This document shows positions 16,614 to 24,314 of a stretch of DNA of 45,415 bases, piece by piece. Origin of the DNA: Halomonas urmiana (GTDB taxonomy: Bacteria > Pseudomonadota > Gammaproteobacteria > Pseudomonadales > Halomonadaceae); assembly GCF_005780185.1 (NCBI RefSeq), contig NZ_VBUI01000029.1, forward strand, positions 1 through 45,415, read 5' to 3'. Numbering within the stretch: the stretch's first letter is position 1; every line of letters starts with the position of its first letter. The notes under the pieces were generated by a model, which was not told where the DNA came from, made no database searches, and worked only from the letters and a program-made list of their open reading frames with translations. The translations under genes were made by a program, and so were the position numbers.

Positions 16614-17945
16614 ATGACTAAGACACCTGGTCGAAAGCCTATAACCACTCCGGTGGAGGTTGCGGCGTTCCGGCCGCCGAAGGGGCGAAACAAGGCAAGG
16701 CGTCTGGTTCGCTCGAAGCACGGAAACGGTTTGGCGCTTGAGGCGAGAGCTGACAGAGAGGCCAAAAGCTGGCTCTATCGCTTCAACATCGGTGGCAAGC
16801 AGTTCGAAATGACCTTGGGTGCCTATCCGGCGATGGGGCTGCGAGAAGCCCGCGATGCGCACGGTGAGGCGGCGAAGCTGGTGGCGAAGGGAATCGACCC
16901 TCGTAAACACCGCAAGGCAGAGAAGGCGCGCAACATCTCTGCCTGGACGATGGACCAGGCTTTTGATCGGTGGATCGAGTTCTATGCGGCCTCGCCTGGA
17001 CGCCGAGGTGGAATTCCCTCACCGCGGACAGTGATGAAGCAGCGTGGACGGTGGCGCGTTCATCTCCAGAAGCATCTTGGTGGTGCCTATGTTCGAGACA
17101 TCACCCGCCGAGACCTCATCGATATTATTGAGCGTGTCGCCTCAAGGGCTCGAGAGGAAGCGCGTCAGTGCTTAAGTCTCTTGCGACAACTTCTTGATTA
17201 TTGTGAGGAGCGCGAGCAGATCGACAGCAACCCGGCAGCAGGGCTTGAGCCCAGCAAGGTAAAGGCTAGGCCGAGTCGTCCTCGCGAGCGCTACCTCAAA
17301 TTCAAGGAACTCCAGGAGCTATGGCTTGCGCTCGGTCAAGCGGCTGTTCGGGGGGGGGAGGGCGATCGCCAACGCCTTACTGCGTCAGTCTCGAATGCAG
17401 TGAAGTTGCTCATCTTGACGGGGGCGCGCCGATCCGAGGTGGCGAAGATGCGCTGGTGTGAGGTAGATGCCGACGCGTGGGTGATACCGTCTTCACGGAT
17501 GAAAGCTGGCGTCGAACATCGAATCCATCTGTCTAAACCTGCCCAAATGATCTTGGAAGCGCAGAAGGATCAGGTATCAGGTGAGTATGTCTTCGAGTCG
17601 AATCGCCTGGAGGGAAGGCCAATCCACCCGGATAGCATCACGACCGCTGTCGCACGTCTGCAGGGTAGGGAGCTGAAGGAGCTTGATTCTGATGCGCCGC
17701 TCTTTCATCTGGAGCATTTCACTACGCATGACCTCAGGCGCAGTGTGGCAACGCTTTGGACTGATGTCTTTCAAGCAGACCCCCTACTTGTCGATGCCAT
17801 GCTTGCGCACGCCCCGCCCAAGCTCCTTGGGACCTACAACAAGGGTAAGCGTTACCGGATGCAGGTTAATGTCTGGAATCGCTGGGGCGCACTCATCGAT
17901 GGAAACGAAGTGCCAGGGGGGAATGTGGTTCCGCTTCGGGGCTGA
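16614..17945 (+). CDS. int: tyrosine-type integrase (P4/CP4-57-like)
   Basis: A 443-residue site-specific recombinase that would integrate and excise the element at tRNA-Arg. The N-terminal arm-binding domain (DUF4102-like, about 30-105, with LYRFNIGGKQFEMTLGAYPAMGLREAR), a SAM-like core-binding domain (112-210) and the catalytic domain are all present. Visible catalytic residues are R272 in LTGARRSEV, the HDLRR box (H372, R375), H399 and the nucleophile Y408 in LLGTYNKG. The length is normal and all key residues are kept, so the enzyme could be active. It lies 150 nt inside the truncated tRNA copy and is transcribed towards the intact tRNA. Confidence 0.93.
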   Translation: MTKTPGRKPITTPVEVAAFRPPKGRNKARRLVRSKHGNGLALEARADREAKSWLYRFNIGGKQFEMTLGAYPAMGLREARDAHGEAAKLVAKGIDPRKHRKAEKARNISAWTMDQAFDRWIEFYAASPGRRGGIPSPRTVMKQRGRWRVHLQKHLGGAYVRDITRRDLIDIIERVASRAREEARQCLSLLRQLLDYCEEREQIDSNPAAGLEPSKVKARPSRPRERYLKFKELQELWLALGQAAVRGGEGDRQRLTASVSNAVKLLILTGARRSEVAKMRWCEVDADAWVIPSSRMKAGVEHRIHLSKPAQMILEAQKDQVSGEYVFESNRLEGRPIHPDSITTAVARLQGRELKELDSDAPLFHLEHFTTHDLRRSVATLWTDVFQADPLLVDAMLAHAPPKLLGTYNKGKRYRMQVNVWNRWGALIDGNEVPGGNVVPLRG

Positions 17946-17969
17946 ACAATGACTTTTGGGAGAACTAGT

Positions 17970-18167
17970 ATGAATATGCCAATGCAGCCGCGCTATCTGT
18001 CGGTTCGTCAGACCGCGGCGAGATTCAGCGTCAGCGTTCCGACGATCTGGCGCTGGGTGAAGGAGAAGAGGTTCCCTGTTCCTGTAAAGCTGGGTCCGAG
18101 TTGCACGCGGTGGTCTGTTGATGATCTCGAAAAGTGGGAGTCGTCTTGTCGTCGTCATTCGCCCTAA
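17970..18167 (+). CDS. AlpA-family transcriptional regulator / excisionase
   Basis: A 65-residue protein with a single MerR-like winged helix: YLSVRQTAARFSVSVPTIWR, then WVKEKRFPVPVKLG and WSVDDLEKWE. AlpA proteins of P4-type islands activate integrase expression or act as excision factors. GGGAGA lies 6-7 nt before ATG 17970, which decides the start over the upstream in-frame alternative. It follows int by 24 nt and probably shares its transcript. The 194 bases after it (18168-18361) hold no clear gene; a 38-codon open tail ending at 18311 (RHYAYLREHYCQEALRALNG) might be a remnant. Confidence 0.85.
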   Translation: MNMPMQPRYLSVRQTAARFSVSVPTIWRWVKEKRFPVPVKLGPSCTRWSVDDLEKWESSCRRHSP

Positions 18168-18361
18168 AGCGTTACAGTATATCTGTAGGCCTAAGGCCGC
18201 TTCGGTGGGCTGCTTCCACCTGCCATTAGGCACTATGCATATCTGCGTGAGCACTACTGTCAGGAGGCACTCCGGGCGCTGAATGGGATGGCCCCTGATA
18301 TTGAGTCTTGATCCCCGTGTAAGCAACTTGGCGGCCTGTTCTCGGGCCACCATTTCAGTAG

Positions 18362-19165
18362 TTACAGTAGAATGTGTGGAAGCCACTGATAGGCTGCCGC
18401 GATTGCTGCTGGAATAATCGCCATGCCGAAAATTACAGACAGGCATCCTTGACGCTGGCCAGGTGTTTTAATTGAAGGTCTGGGTGGTGGCGTTTCTCTA
18501 GGGCTGGCTTGCTTATCGTGTTTTGGTTTGTCTCCGCGAGTAGAGCTCTCAGGTGCACTTTTCGCTTCTGTTTTTTTTCTTACTAGTTGAGCTGCGGCCT
18601 TATAGGCTTTTGTTCTTCGCCGATCTACGTTTTGCCGCTGTGCCGATGAGATGATTGAGGCATCATTTTCAAGTTCACTTGCGATTTCGCTGAAAACAGG
18701 GTCGTCAAGTTGACGGTTTTGGCTATTTCGTGATCCAGTTATATCAAGGTAAGTATTGTAAGCCAGCCAGGTCAGAAGCTCCCTTTCTTTTCCTGCTCGA
18801 GAAAGGTGGTGCCATATTGTTTCGGTGGCGTTTTTTTCCCCTGTGTATTGCGTTAGCTCAATTCCAAATCTGCTAGCTGCTTCTCGTGTCAGAGGAGTGG
18901 CCAGCGAGTCGTCGTCCTGAGCGAGCGAGATGAGGTCGCTAATTTCATTTTTTGTAACGTCGGCTGGTATTGTTAATCCAAGGCTGATGGCGTATTCCAT
19001 CTGCCTTTCGGTTGGGGGTTCGGGCGGGAGTTCGGTTACTGCTTCTACAGTGGTTCCGTCTTTCTCGGCAGCAGCACTTGCGGCATTTTCGTCAATGGCT
19101 GAGTATTTTTTTCTTCTTTTACGTCCGCTGTCTTTGCCGACTCCGGTAACTTCGTATCTCGGCAT
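18362..19165 (-). CDS. hypothetical island protein with C-terminal membrane anchor
   Basis: A 267-residue protein of unknown function, the only cargo of the island. The N-terminus reads PRYEVTGVGKDSGRKRRKKY, followed by an Ala-rich acidic segment. Residues 52-85 (PTERQMEYAISLGLTIPADV, then TKNEISDLI) resemble a small helical repeat known from the ends of other bacterial proteins. The middle is charged, residues 195-240 are Lys/Pro-rich, and the last 25 residues form one hydrophobic helix (LSVIFGMAIIPAAIAAAYQW), suggesting a tail-anchored protein. I chose the second of two adjacent ATGs because AAGGAGG is then 5 nt away. The codons are AT-richer than in the core genes. Confidence 0.65.
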   Translation of the reverse strand: MPRYEVTGVGKDSGRKRRKKYSAIDENAASAAAEKDGTTVEAVTELPPEPPTERQMEYAISLGLTIPADVTKNEISDLISLAQDDDSLATPLTREAASRFGIELTQYTGEKNATETIWHHLSRAGKERELLTWLAYNTYLDITGSRNSQNRQLDDPVFSEIASELENDASIISSAQRQNVDRRRTKAYKAAAQLVRKKTEAKSAPESSTRGDKPKHDKQASPRETPPPRPSIKTPGQRQGCLSVIFGMAIIPAAIAAAYQWLPHILL

Positions 19166-19573
19166 CATGGCCTCCTTCTCGCGTGCAGCCCCATTTCAGA
19201 ATCGTGATGGCGCTCTCCCCTTATGAACTGATCAGCTTAGTCTAATGTAATAATCTTGGCCAGTTATGGCTCATATTGCATTAGTTTTTGTTTATGTTAT
19301 GGTGGGTGTTTTGATACCCAGGTGTCCCGAGGAGGGCTTCACTTGTCCGGTGCAGGAGCTACGACGAACAGGCTGGATGCCTTGGTCGGGCAATCTGGCT
19401 CGGGTATTCAAAAGCCCTCAACTTGATGCGTATCAGTGGCAGGGTTCGCTTGGATACGTCCTGCGTTGTGGGACGCTCTTTGCCAAGGATTACTAATCTA
19501 GGGGGCGAGGCAGGGGGCGCAAGGATAGTCCAAGGCGAGTTGGAGGTGTCTTGCGTTGTAAGTCTTTGAAAAT
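19166..19573. other. gene-less right end of the island
   Basis: Apart from the 22-nt arm-like repeat at 19498-19519, I see no supported feature. A 76-codon ORF at 19266-19496 has no ribosome binding site and no recognisable motifs. The region is AT-rich near 19220-19320 and probably contains the promoter of the minus-strand hypothetical gene and integrase-binding sequence. Confidence 0.4.
19498..19519 (+). repeat. G-rich direct repeat, candidate integrase arm site (right)
   Basis: CTAGGGGGCGAGGCAGGGGG followed by CG, in the same orientation as the copy at 16587-16608 with 20 of 22 matches. It lies 58 nt inside the right attachment repeat. The double AGGGGGC unit is kept. See the left copy for the interpretation. 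Confidence 0.55.
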
Positions 19574-19650
19574 TGGTGCCCCCATCAGGATTCGAACCTG
19601 AGACCTTCCCCTTAGGAGGGGGACGCTCTATCCAGCTGAGCTATGGGGGC
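19574..19650 (-). tRNA. tRNA-Arg (anticodon CCT)
   Basis: Reading the minus strand, the sequence folds into a complete cloverleaf: acceptor GCCCCCA/TGGGGGC, D arm GCTC/GAGC, anticodon stem TCCCC/GGGGA with loop CTCCTAA, T arm CAGG/CCTG with TTCGAAT, discriminator A and encoded CCA. The anticodon CCT reads AGG codons for arginine. The 3' half (19578-19627) is duplicated at 16416-16465, so this gene is the integration target and its present 3' end was probably supplied by the element. It is divergent from cmoM. Confidence 0.95.
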
Positions 19651-19780
19651 GCAACGGGGCGCATTATAAGCGCCTGACCCGACGAGATAAACCCGCACCC
19701 GCCCGGGGAGGTACCGCGGGCCATGAGTCCGGCGCGATTCCCGGGTAGAATGCCTCCCATCTTCGCTTCCGGTGGCCGGC

Positions 19781-20590
19781 ATGATCGAACCCGTCTCTCC
19801 TCTCTCGCCTGCTGGCGATCGTCACTTCGACGGCCTGGCCGACAAGTTTTCCGCGAGCCTCTATGGTGGCACCCGGGGCGAGCTGCGCCTGGCGCTGCTC
19901 GATCGCCTGCTGCCCGAGATGCTCGAGCTCGAGGGGCAGCCGCTGCTCGATGTCGGCGGCGGCCTTGGCCAACTGGCCGGCTGGTTCGCCGAGCGCGGTC
20001 ACGCGGTGACCCTGGCCGAGCCCTCCGGCGAGATGCTCGTGCGGGCTCGAGAGCATCTGGCGGGGCACGACGTGAGCTTCCTCCAGGTACCGCTGCAGGC
20101 CCTGCCCGAGCAGGCGCCCGGCCCCTGGGCGCTGATCGCCTGCCATGCCGTGCTCGAGTGGCTGGCCGATCCGCGTGGGGCCCTGGCCACCCTGGCCGGC
20201 CTGCTCGCACCGGGTGGCCAGCTCTCGCTGATGGTGTTCAATCGCGATGCGCTCAGGCTCTCCAACGTCGTCAAGGGCAACCTGGAGAAGGCCGTGGCGG
20301 ATCGCCTGGAGGGCAAGGGGCTGCGCAAGCGGTTGACGCCGATCTCGCCGCTGACCCACGGGCAGGTGGAGGCCTGGAGTGCCGAGAACGACCTCGTGAT
20401 CCGCGAGGTAGCGGGCATCCGGGTGTTCGCCGACTATCTGCGCCAGCCGCCGGAGAGCGAGGCCGACCGGGAGCGCCTGCTGGCGCTCGAGCACCGTTAC
20501 TGCCGGGTCGACCCCCATTGGCGGCTCGGCCGCTATCTGCTCTACACCCTGGAGCGCCCGATGCATGCACCACAGGAGGCTACCCCATGA
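19781..20590 (+). CDS. cmoM: tRNA 5-carboxymethoxyuridine methyltransferase CmoM
   Basis: A 269-residue SAM-dependent methyltransferase that makes the methyl ester of cmo5U at wobble position 34 of certain tRNAs. The order of motifs follows E. coli CmoM: HFDGLADKFSASLYGGTRGELR, here split as in the family, the SAM motif LLDVGGGLGQLA, then CHAVLEWLADPRGAL, GGQLSLMVFNRDAL, FADYLR and LEHRYCRVDPHWRLGRY. The start at ATG 19781 is preceded by GGTGG; GTG 19772 is an alternative. Its stop overlaps rsmC by 4 nt. The cmoA and cmoB genes, which make the cmo5U substrate, lie 10 kb downstream in the same window. Confidence 0.85.
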   Translation: MIEPVSPLSPAGDRHFDGLADKFSASLYGGTRGELRLALLDRLLPEMLELEGQPLLDVGGGLGQLAGWFAERGHAVTLAEPSGEMLVRAREHLAGHDVSFLQVPLQALPEQAPGPWALIACHAVLEWLADPRGALATLAGLLAPGGQLSLMVFNRDALRLSNVVKGNLEKAVADRLEGKGLRKRLTPISPLTHGQVEAWSAENDLVIREVAGIRVFADYLRQPPESEADRERLLALEHRYCRVDPHWRLGRYLLYTLERPMHAPQEATP

Positions 20591-21624
20591 GTGCCGAGAC
20601 CCCCGTCTGCCAGCTGCTGGAGCGACAGGCGTTCGACTATCGCGGCTGGCTCTGGGTGGCGCCGCCAAGAGACGCCTGGCTGGAGGCGGGGCAGGGCAGC
20701 CTGCTCAGCGCCGACATGGCGCTGAGCACGGCCTGGCAGGCCCGGGGGCTCCCGACGGCCTCGCCCTTCGAGGCCGTCGACGTGGCACCCCCCGGGGCGG
20801 TGCTGTTCTGGCCCAAGAGCCATGCGCTGGGCGAATGGTGGCTGCTGTGGCTCTGCGCCCACCTGCCGCCGGGCACCCCGCTGCAGCTGGTCGGTGAGAA
20901 TCAGGGCGGCATCAAGCGTGTGCTCAAGGTGCTGGCGGCGCTGGGGCTGGGCTGTCGCAAGCTCGACAGCGCCCGACGCTGCGGGCTCTACGCGACGCGC
21001 CTGGACCGGGTGGGCATCGACCCCGACGCGGCCTGGACGAGTTTCGAGGCCGAGGGTATGCGGCTAGCCAGCCATCCCGGGGTGTTCGGCCACGGCAAGC
21101 TCGACGAGGGCACCCGACTGCTGCTGGGCACGCTGCCCGAGGCGCTGGGGCTGGGCGAGGCCCCTGCGGCGGCCGATATCCTGGACCTCGGCTGCGGCGA
21201 CGGCATCCTCGCCGCCTGGCTGGCGCGCCGCGGCGCCCGGGTCACCGCGACGGACGTCAACGGCTTCGCGGTGGAGGCGACCCGGCGCACGCTCGAGGCC
21301 AACGGCCTGGCCGGCGAGGCGCTGGCCAGCGACGTCTACGCGGCGCTCGGCGCCCGGCGCTTCGATGCCATCGTCAGTAACCCGCCCTTCCACCAGGAGC
21401 GGGCCATCGACTACGGCCCGGCGGGGCGGCTGATCCGCGAGGCGCCCAAGCACCTGAAGCCGGGTGGCCAGCTGTTGCTGGTGGCCAACGCCTTCCTGCC
21501 CTACCCGGACCTGCTGGAGGCTGCCTTCGGCGGCTTCGAGATTCTCGCCGACGATCGCCGTTTCCGGGTCTATGCCGCCAGCGTCTGTGAGGCCTCGCCG
21601 GCCGTCACGGCCTATAAGCGTTGA
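20587..21624 (+). CDS. rsmC: 16S rRNA (guanine1207-N2)-methyltransferase RsmC
   Basis: A 345-residue protein with the RsmC layout: an N-terminal degenerate methyltransferase-like domain (1-170) and a C-terminal catalytic domain with ILDLGCGDGILAAWLARRGA and the catalytic NPPFH. It methylates G1207 of 16S rRNA in the 30S subunit. ATG 20587 overlaps the cmoM stop (ATGA), so the two RNA-methyltransferase genes form an operon. The reading frame stays open far upstream, but that stretch is the shadow of cmoM. A hairpin follows the gene. Confidence 0.9.
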   Translation: MSAETPVCQLLERQAFDYRGWLWVAPPRDAWLEAGQGSLLSADMALSTAWQARGLPTASPFEAVDVAPPGAVLFWPKSHALGEWWLLWLCAHLPPGTPLQLVGENQGGIKRVLKVLAALGLGCRKLDSARRCGLYATRLDRVGIDPDAAWTSFEAEGMRLASHPGVFGHGKLDEGTRLLLGTLPEALGLGEAPAAADILDLGCGDGILAAWLARRGARVTATDVNGFAVEATRRTLEANGLAGEALASDVYAALGARRFDAIVSNPPFHQERAIDYGPAGRLIREAPKHLKPGGQLLLVANAFLPYPDLLEAAFGGFEILADDRRFRVYAASVCEASPAVTAYKR

Positions 21625-21636
21625 GACATGCAAGGA

Positions 21637-21659
21637 GGCAGCCGGAGGAACCGGCTGCC
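21637..21659. terminator. hairpin between rsmC and the EF-hand gene
   Basis: GGCAGCCGG (21637-21645) and CCGGCTGCC (21651-21659) form a perfect 9-bp stem with an AGGAA loop between the convergent rsmC and EF-hand genes. No T-run follows, so its strength as a terminator is uncertain. Confidence 0.5.
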
Positions 21660-21683
21660 GGGTGGGGAGGTGGGGAAAGGTGA

Positions 21684-21977
21684 TTAGTAGGTCTTTTCGC
21701 CTTCCATGCCCTCTGCGCTGCCTTCACCTTTCATGCCTTCTCCTTTCCAGTCTTTCTGGGCCGTCTTGAACTCCTCTTGGCTCAAGGAGCCATTCCCGTC
21801 CGAGTCGGCGGACTCGAACTCCAGCCCTTCAACGCCGGAGACTTCTTCCTGGCTCAGTGAACCATCCTGGTTGGCATCCAGCTCGGTAAACTTGTCTGTG
21901 CCTTCGGCGATGGCCACACCGCTACCGAACAGCAGGGCGACGGCCAGCAACATCGATTTCAGGGGTAGTGTCTTCAT
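21684..21977 (-). CDS. periplasmic EF-hand calcium-binding protein
   Basis: A 97-residue protein with a cleavable signal peptide (hydrophobic 8-22, predicted cut after AIA at 24). It has two canonical EF-hand loops: D34-E45 (DANQDGSLSQEE) and D58-E69 (DSDGNGSLSQEE). The tail is Gly/Glu/Lys-rich (KGEGMKGEGSAEGMEGE). It should bind Ca2+ outside the cytoplasm; the partner is unknown. It is a single gene, convergent with rsmC. Confidence 0.85.
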   Translation of the reverse strand: MKTLPLKSMLLAVALLFGSGVAIAEGTDKFTELDANQDGSLSQEEVSGVEGLEFESADSDGNGSLSQEEFKTAQKDWKGEGMKGEGSAEGMEGEKTY

Positions 21978-22285
21978 GGTGCTTCTCCTGAGATTTCAGT
22001 GAACACTCTTGATCGACCACGAGCCGGGTGGCTCGCTTGTCCTGCATGAAGCCATCTTTATGCCAGTTGGAGAGAAATTGATTGAAAAACAGAAGGATGG
22101 GTACGAATTCGAGAGAGGTGTCGTGGGCAGGTACCCCCGGCAGGGGGTGAATCTGTCGACGGTTGGCGACGTGTTTCGGCTCTCGGCGGCAAGTGCCTGA
22201 TTCTCCACTGAAGACACTGTCATCGAACCGCTACAGGCGCGAAACGGAAGGGCTGGCACCACGGGTGGGAGCGGGACGCCCCGTA
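21978..22285. other. intergenic region between the EF-hand gene and greB
   Basis: I find no gene in these 308 bases. It should contain the promoter of the EF-hand gene (transcribed leftwards) and the 3' end of greB. A 63-codon ORF at 22009-22200 has no ribosome binding site or motifs. Confidence 0.4.
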
Positions 22286-22819
22286 CTAGGGGGGGCGGTA
22301 GTCGATTGCGGTAATGAGGTAGGTACTCTCGCCGCCCGGCGCGGCCACCGTGGCCTCGTCGTCGAGCCCCTTGCCCAGCAGGGCCTTCGCCAGGGGAGCA
22401 TCCACGCTGATCCAGCGCCTGGTGGTGTCGGTCTCGTCGTGGCCGACGATGCGGATGGCCAGCTCCTCGCCTTCTTCATCTTCCAGGGTGACGAAGGCGC
22501 CGAAGAAGACCTTGCCGGTATCCGCGGGGAGCCGGTCCACCACCGTGAGCTCGTCGAGGCGCTTGGTGAGGTAGCGGATGCGCGCGATGACCCGGTTGAG
22601 CTCCTTCTTGTTGTAGGTGTAGTCGGCGTTCTCGCTGCGATCGCCCAGCGCCGCCGCCTCGCCCACCTTGGTGGAGAGGGCCGGACGCTTGACCCGCGAA
22701 AGGTGATCGAGAATGCCGCGCAGCCGCTCGGCCCCCTCGGCGGTGATCAGGTTGCTCTTGGGTTCCTGACGCGGGTCCTTGGCGGGATCGCGCCAGCGCG
22801 TCATGTTGCGGCCCTTCAT
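22286..22819 (-). CDS. greB: transcript cleavage factor GreB
   Basis: A 177-residue GreA/GreB-family protein. It rescues backtracked RNA polymerase by stimulating transcript cleavage through the secondary channel. The N-terminal coiled coil (LITAEGAERLRGILDHLSRV, then GEAAALGDRSENADYTYNKKEL) contains the acidic tip residues D and E in the DRSENADY motif. The C-terminal domain has the GAFVTLEDEEGEE and ISVDAPLAKALLGK motifs; the last is typical of GreB. The start at 22819 was chosen because GGAGGAGG lies directly upstream; a longer frame to 22879 has no such support. Confidence 0.9.
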   Translation of the reverse strand: MKGRNMTRWRDPAKDPRQEPKSNLITAEGAERLRGILDHLSRVKRPALSTKVGEAAALGDRSENADYTYNKKELNRVIARIRYLTKRLDELTVVDRLPADTGKVFFGAFVTLEDEEGEELAIRIVGHDETDTTRRWISVDAPLAKALLGKGLDDEATVAAPGGESTYLITAIDYRPP

Positions 22820-22969
22820 CGCTCGCCTCCTCCGGGTGTCGAGAGGGGCAAGATACGCCATCGCCACGGCACACGCCACGTTGCCCGTCTCCCGTCTGGC
22901 AGTTCATTCGAACGTTCGTTACATTTCGGATGACCCGCTCATAACAATACTCCCATCGGGAGAGTCGTC

Positions 22970-23059
22970 ATGTACCGTCGTCCGCTGTTCGCCATCGTTC
23001 TTACCACCGTTATCGGCCTGGGGTGGAGCGTCGCCAGGGCACTGCTCGCTCGCCTCTGA
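22970..23059 (+). CDS. small single-helix membrane protein (29 aa)
   Basis: A 29-codon ORF with GGGAGA 7 nt before its ATG. The peptide is MYRRPLFAIVLTTVIGLGWS followed by VARALLARL: two Arg at the start, one hydrophobic helix, then a positive end, which suits a tiny inner-membrane protein. Upstream is a 10-bp palindrome CGAACGTTCG at 22909-22918. No family is recognised, and chance cannot be excluded at this size. Confidence 0.4.
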   Translation: MYRRPLFAIVLTTVIGLGWSVARALLARL

Positions 23060-23139
23060 GGGGGCGCGGCGGGGCCGGGTGGTTGGCATTCTCGTCCGCG
23101 GTCACGATAATGGGCCCTTTGCACGATCGGGAGACCGGC

Positions 23140-23790
23140 ATGAGCGACACGCGCCCGCCCGCGGACGATCACGACCTCACCCGCGAGGTGCCCTTCACGG
23201 CGGCCGACGTGGTGCTGGAGGAGCGGCGCTGCCTGCACGACGGGTTCTTCCGCCTGGAGGCGCTGCACCTGCGCCACCGCCTCTTCGAGGGCGGCTGGAG
23301 CGGTCGCATGGTGCGCGAGGTGCACCATCGACACGACGCGGTGGGCGTGCTGCTCTACGACGTGGAGCGCGACGCCGTGGTGCTGATCGAGCAGTTCCGC
23401 GCCGGGGCCCTCGACGATCCCGCTTCCCCCTGGAAGCTCGAGGTGGTGGCCGGGCTGGTCGAGCGCGGCGAGAGTGCCGCCGAGGTGGCTCGCCGCGAGG
23501 CCATGGAGGAGGCCGGCTGCGAGGTGGGCGAGCTGATCGAGCTGCATGCTTACTACCCCAGTCCCGGCGCCTGCGACGAGCGCGTCACCCTGTTCTGCGG
23601 GCTGGTCGACAGCCGCGGCCTCGGCGGGGTGCACGGGCTGGACGAGGAGCACGAGGATATCCGCGTGCATGTGCTACCGTTCCTTCGTGCCTGGGAACTC
23701 TTGCAGGCCGGACGACTCGACAATGCCATGTGTCTGATCGCCTTCCACTGGCTGGTCGGTGAGCGTGCATCGATGCGAGCAAGGAGGTAG
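23140..23790 (+). CDS. nudF: ADP-ribose pyrophosphatase (Nudix)
   Basis: A 216-residue Nudix hydrolase that splits ADP-ribose to AMP and ribose 5-phosphate. The Nudix box is complete at 105-127: GLVERGESAAEVARRE then AMEEAG, with the metal-binding E residues. Upstream parts match NudF (LRHRLFEGGWSG, then VLIEQFRAGA). ATG 23140 follows CGGGAGA. It is the first gene of a nudF-yqiB-cpdA set, the same order as in E. coli; yqiB starts 2 nt after its stop codon. Confidence 0.9.
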   Translation: MSDTRPPADDHDLTREVPFTAADVVLEERRCLHDGFFRLEALHLRHRLFEGGWSGRMVREVHHRHDAVGVLLYDVERDAVVLIEQFRAGALDDPASPWKLEVVAGLVERGESAAEVARREAMEEAGCEVGELIELHAYYPSPGACDERVTLFCGLVDSRGLGGVHGLDEEHEDIRVHVLPFLRAWELLQAGRLDNAMCLIAFHWLVGERASMRARR

Positions 23791-23791
23791 C

Positions 23792-24235
23792 GTGCCGAGA
23801 AACGCCTATGTCACCGACCTGAAGACCCTGCAGGGCGAATGTACGGCCAACTTCATCCGCCTCAGCCGGCTGCTGGGTGACCTGGTGGCCGGCGAGACCC
23901 GCGAGGTGGCGCTGGTCAATCAGGGGCGCCGTCTGGGGGCGCTGTGTCTCGAGCTCCAGGAGCGGGCGCCCTACACCAGCATCGTGCGCGTCTCCCAGCG
24001 CGGGGTGCTCGATGCGTTGATCGAGTCGCCGCGCATGCGCGTGCACCTCTACCACGACGTGCGCATGGCCGAGGTCACCGACTTCCAGCGCCAGCGCCAC
24101 TTCCACGGCCGCTACCGCTACCCGAATTCCCGCATGCACCAGCCCGACGAGAAACTGCAGCTCAACCGCTTCCTCGGCGAATGGCTGGAGCACGGGCTGG
24201 CCCACGGTCACTCCGACCTGCCGGAGCTGCCCTGA
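23792..24235 (+). CDS. yqiB: YqiB-family protein (DUF1249)
   Basis: A 147-residue cytoplasmic protein of the DUF1249 family. It begins at a GTG at 23792 with AAGGAGG 4-5 nt upstream. Conserved blocks include YVTDLKTLQGECTANFIRLS, then YTSIVRVSQ, MRVHLYHDVRMAEVTDFQ and YPNSRMHQPDEKLQLNRFL. The molecular function is not known; a link to biofilm and colanic acid phenotypes has been described for the E. coli gene. Gene order nudF-yqiB-cpdA is conserved in gammaproteobacteria. Confidence 0.85.
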   Translation: MPRNAYVTDLKTLQGECTANFIRLSRLLGDLVAGETREVALVNQGRRLGALCLELQERAPYTSIVRVSQRGVLDALIESPRMRVHLYHDVRMAEVTDFQRQRHFHGRYRYPNSRMHQPDEKLQLNRFLGEWLEHGLAHGHSDLPELP

Positions 24236-24314
24236 CGACTGCGTCGTCGAACCGTCGTCCAGCGCCCTCATGCCGAATCCCTTCTCTTAGCCTCCGATCA
24301 CGAGAACCCCTGCG

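Larger units (their letters stand above)
16416..19627 (+). mobile_element. 3.2-kb integrative element in tRNA-Arg(CCT)
   Basis: The element is bounded by a 50-bp direct repeat of the tRNA 3' half and contains a tyrosine integrase, an AlpA-like regulator, one hypothetical protein on the opposite strand, and near both ends a 22-nt G-rich direct repeat with 20 of 22 matches. Its base composition is less GC-rich than the core. It has no visible replication, packaging or conjugation genes, so it is a minimal island or a decayed or satellite element that may need a helper to spread. Confidence 0.8.

Noticed and set aside
19266..19496. 76-codon ORF at the right end of the island
   Set aside because: No ribosome binding site, no motifs, and it overlaps a candidate integrase site region.
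19723..20586. N-terminal extension of the rsmC frame (open from 19723)
   Set aside because: This part overlaps cmoM in another frame and has Arg/Ala/Gly-rich shadow composition. RsmC homology starts at 20587.
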